A DNA stretch of 64,000 nucleotides from Diprion similis. Taxonomy: Eukaryota > Arthropoda > Insecta > Hymenoptera > Diprionidae. The notes below the pieces were generated by a model. That model did no database searches. It was given only the letters and a program-made list of their open reading frames with translations, and was not told the origin of the DNA. Position 1 is the stretch's first letter, and each line of letters begins with the position of its first letter. Made by a program: the position numbers and the translations under genes. Positions 55,460-64,000 of the stretch are shown here, piece after piece. The stretch spans positions 20,420,001 through 20,484,000 of the forward strand of contig NC_060110.1 of assembly GCF_021155765.1 (NCBI RefSeq), written 5' to 3'.

Positions 55460-55823
55460 GGGGGCTCAACCGAGTAGATGGCTAGAAAAGTAGACGAATT
55501 TCGAGAATTTTTATCTAAAACACCATTTATTCGATTCCATCGGGGTTTTTTTTCAAAGTTTATACATCAAGGTATATTCAGTAATGTTTTCTTAAAAAAT
55601 TTGGTAAAAATTGGTCGTGTCGTTTTCGAGATATCCTAAGCAAGGACTCGGAAACGTAGGTTCGAGATAATCGAGTTTAAAGTTCGGCGATTCGGCCGCA
55701 ATTTCCATAATTCTTCGAATTTTATTAAGCAATTTAAACACAGTATTCTTCATACTCGAAGCTTTTAGCAACTTGAATAAAAAGAAAATCGATTTTTCAA
55801 ATATACTACTCTGATGTGTCCCC
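55460..55823. mobile_element. piggyBac-like MITE flanked by TTAA
   Basis: A 364-base segment bounded on both sides by TTAA (55456-55459 and 55824-55827), the duplicated target of piggyBac-type elements. Its ends form an imperfect terminal inverted repeat: left GGGGGCTCAACCGAG and reverse-complemented right GGGGACACATCAGAG agree at 11 of 15 positions, including the first four and last three. The interior has no transposase frame, so it is non-autonomous. A 105-codon minus frame inside is without recognisable domain. Confidence 0.6.
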
Positions 55824-55827
55824 TTAA

Positions 55828-58800
55828 CATCATATTGAAATTGGCATGAGTTTAATTCGATAATACACGGATTGCACACTTCGGCGTCTTCTTCTTTATT
55901 CAGCTGCACGATATCCCTATGTCAATGGTGATGTACGGAAAACGTAAGAAATCGAAAAGTCATTCCGTTGTTACTCATTGCGAAGGTATGAAACACGGCT
56001 GGGGATTCTTTGCACACAGTCATGTGCCGATTGTCAGTCGTTATCAGTGATATTCATCATTTAAGATATTGGCTAAACGATCTACTCGCAGTTTAACGCG
56101 TTTCTAATTATCTGTCACTAGCAGTGACTTGTCAGGCTGGACACATGCAACAGTTTCATAAACCAGCTCACTGCAGGTGATTTGCGATTGCTTAAGAATA
56201 ACGCAATTTCATTTATAAAATAAGCTGTCTGTATCTACGGCCACTTACAATTCTTGATAAATCTTATCTTCGGTATTAAGGAACTGTAACTCAATCAATC
56301 CTAAACTATAACACTACGGAACAACACTACCTCGTCGCTAAACATGTCTTCACTGTGGAACTACCTACGTGGAAACATTTTTTTCGTCTAGGTCTGGGTC
56401 TAGGCTTAAGATGTGGACGACGACGCAGCTGCGGTTGATTATAAATTATTTTCAAGTGCTTGACTTGGGTGTTTATACTCTGATGGTAAATGCTGCTGGA
56501 ATTAAGTTATTTGGAGAAGATCCATCGAATATAACCTTCCGGGCACAGTGCCAAGGCCTATTTAATTATCGGTTGTACCAAAACCACGTTATCTAGGGCA
56601 TAGACGCAACTTCGACATTGATGGGTGATGCACGTTGGCCGTTGTCAAACATCATTCACTGTTCAATTCGAAAAAGTGTAATAAGGTACGAAATACACCA
56701 TCTAATTCACGTGTCCGATAATTCGTTTCAGCACTCTCGATTTTCATTACTTCCTTTGGGTAGGATTTTCGTCTCTTCATCTGGGAAAACTAGAGTCTTA
56801 GTAATATAAACGTACTACATTTGGAAACTAACGGACAACATTGACTTGAAGAACACTTGCAATCCTTCTGTTTGCTCCAGTCTCGCTTACAACAATAACC
56901 CAAGGATTCCCACTTGTTTTGCAGACGATGGGGGTGAAGTCAATCCTCTTGTTCAATATCCGGCAGGTCACTGAAACTTCGCACCCTTTAAACAACGTCG
57001 CAAGTTACGGTGGTCACATACAATCCAAACGGCACGTTTAAATTTCGAATATTTTCATTGTCAGTTTTTTCCACGACTACGACCCACTCCGCTAACTGCA
57101 GAACAGTCCGTGAATAACAACCTTGATCGGATCACTGCACGAACAGTACTGTGTCTAGACATTCTGATCTACCGTTATTTTATATTTATCTATAAGCATA
57201 CTTGTGTCACGGCCAAATTATCCGGTTACGTAATGTCTCCAAGGCGCCGTTCAAAATACATTGGTATGCAGGATTGAGGTGACTTGAGGTGTAATTGCAC
57301 CTGTGGATGCGACCAAAGAATAATATCATTTGTGATCCTGGCCGAAATTCTTTCGATACTAGCTAGATCTGGTCTCTGTGAAACAGATTTAAAATGTGCT
57401 TACACTGATACCTGGCTTCTTAGATTTATAAATAAACATTTTTAGTGGAAAATATATTTTCTCCTGATCACGAGTTAGGGACCGGAACACGCGGACTGTA
57501 TAGATGAAGATAATACAGCAACACAGTTGCGTAAGATGGATTCCCTCAACTGACTAGGATTATTTGATAAGCCCACACAATGAGGCGCAAAACCGTAGAT
57601 GATGATAAACCGACTACGTCATATCTTTTGAGAATGGTCCAATAATCATTAAAATGCAAACTTACTATTAAAAACTTTGTTTGAATTTTCATGAACAAGT
57701 ATATATTTTCTCTCTTTATCTGAATATATTTGAGGGAGTTTGATGAAATTTATAGTTCTCGAATATTTTGGCAACGATTTTTTCACCGATGTGTGATACA
57801 TGGTATACCTTTTTGTTGTCTTGCTAACATCTGTTGGGTCAGAACTAGTTTTGGTGAGAATATACAGTAAATAAACACACAAAAAAAAAAATAAAGGAAA
57901 CTTTCATGACTTGATAGGGTGGAAGTCAGAAGTTTGAAGGATCAATATTAGGAATGGCCGATATATCGAAATTTCAAACATGTGTAAATAAAATAACGAA
58001 AAATGAATTCTTCGAAGTTTTGATTCTTTAAGGTGTCACTGATTAGTTACTCTGCAAATTTAATCATCAGTCGCCCCCAAAAATTCCGTGAAAGTCAAAA
58101 ATCTCTCACGCGATCTGCTGCGGAAAGTACTCGAAAAATTCAACCAACGGGTGTAACCTGCGAAAATCATCTCGACTTGACTTGCTTGATTCGTACGCCA
58201 ACACATATATTTCATATACTTGTATGTGACAGAAATAGAGTAATTTTGTTAATATTGATTTTGGCCACAGAATGAACAGCGCCGAAGCATTGCGTGTTCG
58301 TTTGCATTTAGGGTTGAAACATCTTACGGAGATGAAATTTTTTCATTTTTTTTCTCTCTCTCTCTCTCTCTCTTTGGCAGATAACCAGAAGGGCGAAAAA
58401 TAAAATTGGCCCGAGGTGGGAAAACTTTGAGATTCGGCAATAAATAAGCTTTTATTTAAATACTTTTATATATCCTTGTATACAATACGTTCTATATTAC
58501 CCTATTTTACTGTATTAACTATAGGACAACGACAACCCTTAACTTTCAGTTTTTCTTTCACACTTTCGACCAATTTCAGGCTAAGCAATTAGGTTTTTCT
58601 GTGAAATACTATCAGGCATATTAACTCTATACTTAGTCAGCCCATATAAGTTTGTCAGCTGTTATTGTTAGACTATCTGTAAACTATGTCGTATCTACGT
58701 ATAAATTGAACAGGCCTGCACCATCTTTAATCAAACGGCAGTTACTAATTGTAAAAGATGAGGGCTTACGTCAGCATGAAATAAAGTTTTAAAACCTGTA

Positions 58801-61800
58801 CGATGACGTGCGAAAAATCATTGGTATAGTTACGAATAAGAACTTGAAAGCCGGTAGGATTGCTGTAACCTTTCTGCAAACTGAGGACGTAAATACCTAC
58901 GTATGTAGTAACAATAACTATTGCGTTTGGGGCATTTTTAAAAACGGTTGTTATACTTAAAGCCTACGCAATTGTAATACTATATGTATAATAGGGTATT
59001 CGGATTACCTTGAATCACGCAATTTTCTTTCCCTGATATTTTCCTCGCTTTAAATCGTTTCAATCACTTCCCACTGAAATTGTGATTCTGGATGTATGGG
59101 TTTTTACGTCGGTGATACAAAGTAATATGAACACTCCGAATTGATCGTCTATTAACTTTAATATTTACAACTCCCTCATGGATCTGTTATTATAATAATT
59201 AATTATAATGTAAGACAACGTCGTAATTGGCAATCGTTTGAATTATTATACGTTTCTCATCGTGAGCTATGCATCGTTTTCTTTTTCTTCGGTTTTTTTT
59301 TCGTGTTTCGGGCAATAATTATTTTCAGTTTCCACACGAGCACCTTACGGCAAAAAGTTAGTCGCGCAATTTTAACTTGTCTTAATTTTTTTGATTCCTT
59401 CAGCATTTAACCCACGCGTATTATTGTTTTATTTTCAGGAAAACCAAGTGTCGGCCATTACTGTTATACGATTGCAGGGTGAAAATTGGAAGAAAAACAA
59501 AAATGATACGGACGATTATAATCATCTTATTTTAACAAATGTAACTTATGTCCCTTCGAGTTAAATTCAATTTTTAAATCCAATCCTCACGCGCAGCTGA
59601 TATTCAACGAACTTTTTGTGTGTCACATAGTTGCGCAATTTACATCACTTATATGTACATACCCAAATATTATATGATCCGTATCGTCATAAACGAAATA
59701 ATCCTGCAGATTTTACAACTGCTTACGGCACCGACAACTATACCACAAGAAATACTCTGTTTTATGTTATCAAAGACTCGCAAGCCACGATGAGTTAGCA
59801 GATTATCTTTCGAGATGAAAAATTAAATGAAATCCTGCTTTCGCTTTGATAAAAAGTAATAGTGAAAAATCGAATGAAAATATGGATTATTTTTTAGTAC
59901 TCATCATTATGCCAGTCGTAAATCGCCAACTCTGTCCTTCGATAATAAATATACATCACATATATAAATATATATGATTATAATTCAAAAAAGCTGGACC
60001 AGCCAAGTAACAATGTTAGTAAGTATGTATTACTGTATACTATAGCTTAGCCTTCATTATAATTAAAGCTAATTAAACGCATGTTACGTAAACTACTTTT
60101 TTTGAGCCTATATTATCAGAATTACGTATCACCATATGAAGATCCGCTGTTGCAGTATTGTTATACGCATAAAACGTACGGCTATTCTAACTATATATAG
60201 TGTAAATAATTTTCCGAGTGTCTCACTCTCGGCTTCAATGGACATACTACTGGCGGACATCAGAAATACAGCATAAATTTTTCTCCTATGTACTTTCATG
60301 AATTGAATTACTCTGCTCGTTACACTAGTCCCAGAAAATACACGGCTGGAATAGCGCGCCATGAATAAGAATCACCTTCATTTACATGTCATTTAGAATC
60401 CTTGACTTTCAATTATCTCTCGTCGAAATTTCTCGCGCCTGATTTGTTGATAATTTAACATACTTTGATCAATATTCAACAATCAGTCCCAACACCGTAA
60501 ACGCCCCCGATTCGTGATTAAAGATTCCGATTTACCATTTCACGTTACACTTTTTCAAGCCTACCTTCTCTGGAGTATAATTGTTGGGCTTGGCTGTGAA
60601 TTGCAACCGCCATTTTAATCGATTTTTCAAATTTCCTTTACCTGGACAAAATATTCTTTGATCAAATATGAATAATTTTTCATTAAAAAAGAAAGCCAAC
60701 TTGTTAGTAGTAAAAAAATTTCTCAATCGCCGAAGGCAACAAAAAAGAAAAAAAGAACGAATTTCAATAATTTTCGATCCGCGTTTCGCTCTTTTGTTGT
60801 TCAACCGGTGTTGAAGAATGAAATGGACGATAAAAGGTGTTGGAGAAAAAAAAATAGCGGTCCGTGACGCGAGTAGAATTATCCCAAGACTCGAAGAATG
60901 TTTGTTACATTGAATTCGTCTTAAGCGTTGCGCGAGTATTTTTTACCAGTTCGCAGTGAAGATTGCATAAGACTTGAGAAGAGAAGAGTATGTTTTGACA
61001 TCCGTCTCTCTAGAATCATGATGTATTCGCATAGAATAGGTATTGCTTTTAAAGGATCACAGGAACAAGGAACACAGCACTTCTGCGTGAAGTGCAGATA
61101 ATTGAAGAAGTGAAATTGCGGAGAGAGTAACATACAATACTTCGAAAATGCACCGTTTTACGTTCGCTCTTCATTCGTGCAAAGCATACTTCTCGTTTTG
61201 AGTCTGCGATGTAGAGCCAGCCATAACACTGAGATTAAGATCACAAAACTTTATGGCCACTCGAAAACCACTGTGCCGTTTCAAACTGATTCATTTAGCA
61301 ATAAAAACGTCTCCCATTTCTTGAAATTTTTATTAAAAACTGTCAATGCGACTTGTCAGGATTCGCTTCTTAACGCACCTGCAAGTTCAAGACCCAAAGA
61401 CCGACTGCTCGATGCTATCTTTGCGGGATTTGTTAAAGATAAGATCCGAGGCCGCAACAAGACGCACCTTAAACGTCGAATGGTGCTAAACGGCGCGATT
61501 CGTCCGTTACTGCGAAAATGATGTTCGTTATTCCCAATTTATTCGCCTAGGTTCTATTAGGCTTTGTGAGTCAACGTTTAATTGTTCAAATCTAGCGGAG
61601 CCGTATCCGTGTATTCATTCTATACACAAAGCAGATCCCGACAGTCATTGACGTAACGAAACAGCCATTCCTAATCAGCTCTTCAAAGTTTCGAATAATA
61701 GATCTACCCCTGGTCTATATTGTTAGCGCGGATAGAGCCAGAATCTCTCTTAGTGAACCTCGAATCCTCACGGAATTCCCTTCGGTATGTTGTACGTGTA

Positions 61801-62050
61801 ATAATAGGGCGGCCGACAATTGGATTATACAGAGCCAACATTATTGTACTATCGGAAGGAAAGAAAGTCACTCGGCGAGCAGTGACTGTACATGCCGGAA
61901 GTGCTAAGTTTGTAATCCTGCGTCTACTACCGCATGCCCAAATGCTTTGCAGGAACCTTGGCTCTTTTTCTGAGTTTGAAGGTCACGTTATCTACTAAGA
62001 TGAGGGGTTATGAAAGGATGAACGGTCATCGCGACAGGGTGGAGGTCCCT
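55828..62050. other. Non-coding stretch
   Basis: About 6.2 kb with only short, unrecognised open frames. It holds a CT array at about 58354-58373 and several AT-rich patches. Two plus-strand frames at 61177-61521 and 61720-61998 begin at non-ATG codons or show no family features. The DNA from about 61540 to 62050 may instead be the 3' UTR of the minus-strand exon that follows; TTTATT near 61538 reads as AATAAA on the minus strand. Confidence 0.5.
58354..58373. repeat. CT dinucleotide array
   Basis: About ten CT units preceded by a T-rich run. No element attached. Confidence 0.9.
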
Positions 62051-62209
62051 TCAAAAGTCCATCACTTCCATCTTGAAAGCCTTTCCCTTCATCTGGTTCG
62101 CGACCAACCTCGCCGAAGACGGTGCTGTGTTTTTATCGTTGTCGCTATTGTAGTCCTCGTCTTCCTCTTCCTCAGGGAAATCCTCGAGCCTGTCATGGTA
62201 CTCGTCCAG
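62051..62209 (-). CDS. Probable terminal coding exon of an unidentified gene continuing beyond the window
   Basis: On the minus strand, an acceptor (TATGGACAG) at 62211-62210 opens a 52-codon stretch to a TGA at 62053-62051. The peptide starts LDEYHDRLEDFPEEEEDEDY, has a strongly acidic first third, then a Ser/Ala-Arg segment, and ends in a basic-to-hydrophobic tail finishing KMEVMDF. An upstream in-frame TAA lies just outside and there is no ATG before residue 41, so it cannot stand alone and should be spliced. At the extreme right edge the minus strand reads GAC|GTAAGTT (63997 downward), a near-perfect donor that could pair with this acceptor through a 1.8-kb intron. The phase of that join is untested. 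I do not recognise the family. A decayed coding fragment is the alternative. Confidence 0.4.
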   Translation of the reverse strand: MDEYHDRLEDFPEEEEDEDYNSDNDKNTAPSSARLVANQMKGKAFKMEVMDF

Positions 62210-62371
62210 CTGTCCATAGGATTGAAAAATTTAATTAATCACTCAGACTCTGCGGACATCTACTCATCGTTTGGAAATTAAAATCTGTTGGTCAGAACTC
62301 TGTGCTTCGTTCGGTATAACGAGCAGTAAAAAGTGCGAAGAATAATATGTAATATATATTTAATCACTCGA

Positions 62372-62394
62372 CGATCGTTTATCCTAAACGATCG
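62372..62394. repeat. Perfect short hairpin
   Basis: CGATCGTTT, a five-base loop ATCCT, then AAACGATCG. All nine arm bases pair. It lies 160 bases upstream (minus-strand sense) of the candidate terminal exon. Confidence 0.85.
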
Positions 62395-63564
62395 CTGCCA
62401 ACAGTCTTTAATTGTTACCAACTTGTTAGTAACCAGAGGCCTTTTCATGCATGATATGCAAATTTTATCGACGATCCGTTACAGTGAAAGATTTCTTCTA
62501 ATTGTAAGCTGATCCTTTGGTTTAAAACTCTGTTACTTTTTAGATTCATTTATTGCTCTAAGAACATTTCTCATGCTGCGATAATTTTTTCCAAGTTTAT
62601 AATCGCCGTGACATTACGATTTACTTTAAGTTGTTTGGTTTGTACGTCGTTATTGAAAAGTGAAAACTTGACTTGCCAGCCATCAATTATCTAGTATTGC
62701 ATTAACTTGTTCGTCATGCAGTCTAGAGTCTGGAATTAAGGTACCTTCTAGGTCTATATCTGCACTATGCTAATTACTAAAGCTTAACTATGATCGAAAT
62801 AGAAAATGATGTAGCCAAGCAATTTTGGTCGCAGTCACGTGCAGTAATAAATTTATCATTGAACGTACGAATAAACGACGTGACGTAACCTTTAACGTTG
62901 ATCTTCCACACGCTCAAGATTTAATCATTCCTGTTCAATATCAAACAGTCACTATAGTCAGTTTTGTCTATTAATTTTCGATTCAGCAATTATCAAGGTC
63001 AAAGTATGCATCCAATTATCAGTAATAACAATCGCCTGGGTCTCCTAGTTTTTCATCGCAATTACATGTGAAATGACTTTTTAAGTGACTTAAAATACTT
63101 TTAATGAGCCGGAGGTCGGTCAAAAAACTTAAAAACGTTTTTCGAGCCAGTTGTTTTCCTAACTGCAGCATCGTTTAGTGTAACGTGTAGCTTTCTGTAT
63201 GATTTTTAATGTTTTTACTTTGTTTAGTTGATAACAGCCATGCGCTTATTACAAGCTGTAGGCAATGAGGATGAAAAAAAGTGATGAAATTTCACCTGTA
63301 ACGCATTTTCCGCGACTGAAGAAAATCAAGCCGAAGGATGATTGCGTCTACGGTAAAATTCGAGTATTTTCAGCTCAATCCAAAGTACGGAGAAATTAAC
63401 GAGAAACGCATGTGAATGTGTGTGAAGCGTCTAATTAGCATTCGCAGCTTTACAACGGGCAAACTCACATATGTAGGTAGCTAGGATCGTTATCGACGTT
63501 ACCACAGTGGGCTTACCTATAACTGCAGATCAGATATTCAATACGAAGTAACCTGCACAATCGT

Positions 63565-63677
63565 CGCACCACGAGAAGATATTTAGCTTGGCAAAGGTTT
63601 CACCTTTTTAAAAATTCACCAATTTTGTGAATAATACGCGATTTTTCAGACAATATAGAAATTCTTCTCGTGGTGCG
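63565..63677. repeat. Inverted repeat enclosing two smaller hairpins
   Basis: Outer arms CGCACCACGAGAAGA (63565-63579) and its exact reverse complement (63663-63677) enclose 83 bases. Inside are two further perfect hairpins: AAAGGT/ACCTTT with a 3-base loop (63593-63607), and ATTCAC/GTGAAT with a 7-base loop (63614-63632). The whole can fold into a multi-branch structure. It may be a small MITE or a structured RNA. Confidence 0.6.
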
Positions 63678-64000
63678 CGTTCAACTGCACGTCACTTTCC
63701 ATAATACAGCAATATGTTAAACTGACTCTTTGTATATTTTTCTTTAACGTGACCTGAAGAGATCACGGTCACACCTTTTGCGTTCATTTACCACCTAATC
63801 TCACAATATAGTTATTAATTTTTTATACAAATTTCAACTACAGTGAAAATCATTTCACCTGATTCGTTAAATGAACGAGTAAATCAGTGATGGTTTCATT
63901 TTCAGCCGATTTCTGATGACCCTCCGTATCCATTACGAAGGTCAAAAGTAAAAGTGAAATGAAAAAACGTTATTGAGAGTCAGAATGTATAACTTACGTC

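Larger units (their letters stand above)
62210..63997 (-). other. Possible last intron of the edge gene, otherwise intergenic
   Basis: About 1.8 kb between the edge donor and the terminal exon. No open frame of note. It contains a perfect 9-base-arm hairpin at 62372-62394 and a structured inverted repeat at 63565-63677. Confidence 0.35.

Noticed and set aside
61177-61998. Two adjacent plus-strand frames (61177-61521 and 61720-61998)
   Set aside because: The first begins at GTG and neither shows a known family. They may lie in the 3' UTR of the minus-strand exon.
61934-62281. 115-codon plus-strand frame with a hydrophobic Val/Leu run, resembling a membrane protein
   Set aside because: The hydrophobic run is the antisense of the acidic GAG/GAC-rich exon on the minus strand, which explains it better.

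Overview
This window is intron-rich, AT-rich eukaryotic nuclear DNA with GT-AG introns, AATAAA poly(A) signals and many simple repeats. The five complete genes all look like insect orthologues: a Swim/TINAG-like secreted pseudoprotease, an IVNS1ABP-type BTB-kelch protein, Dpm1, kappaB-Ras and fatty acid 2-hydroxylase. An insect is well supported. A hymenopteran, perhaps a sawfly, is only my impression from composition and gene style.

Layout. Positions 1-18109 hold no gene I can support. Positions 18140-20766 (+) encode the Swim/TINAG-like protein in 7 coding exons (439 aa). Positions 20767-38707 are mostly non-coding. They hold a promoter-like block near 21.46-21.71 kb, a foldback repeat of about 0.8 kb at 23.94-24.75 kb, and a CpG-rich block ending in a consensus splice donor at 25260. 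That block is my candidate first exon for the next gene. Positions 38800-43121 (+) encode the BTB-BACK-kelch protein in 7 coding exons (818 aa). It converges with Dpm1 (44276-45445, -, 4 exons, 253 aa). Dpm1 is head-to-head with kappaB-Ras (46067-47003, +, 2 exons, 201 aa) across about 620 bases. kappaB-Ras in turn converges with Fa2h (48040-52586, -, 6 exons, 380 aa). Positions 52587-62050 are non-coding, with a possible Fa2h promoter near 53.6 kb and a piggyBac-like MITE at 55460-55823. At 62051-62209 (-) there is a probable terminal coding exon of a sixth gene lying mainly beyond the right edge; a perfect minus-strand donor sits at the edge.

All splice junctions given for the five genes were worked out by hand. 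Each one keeps the reading frame and uses GT-AG. The genes do not form an obvious pathway: they are mostly housekeeping genes (dolichol-phosphate mannose synthesis, sphingolipid fatty-acid hydroxylation, NF-kB modulation, actin/ubiquitin-adaptor-type kelch, secreted Wnt-interacting protein). I see no bacterial-type operon, CRISPR array, rRNA, recognisable tRNA or clear novel multi-gene system. The most interesting leftovers are the foldback element, the TTAA-flanked MITE, the unassigned acidic terminal exon, and a structured inverted repeat at 63565-63677.
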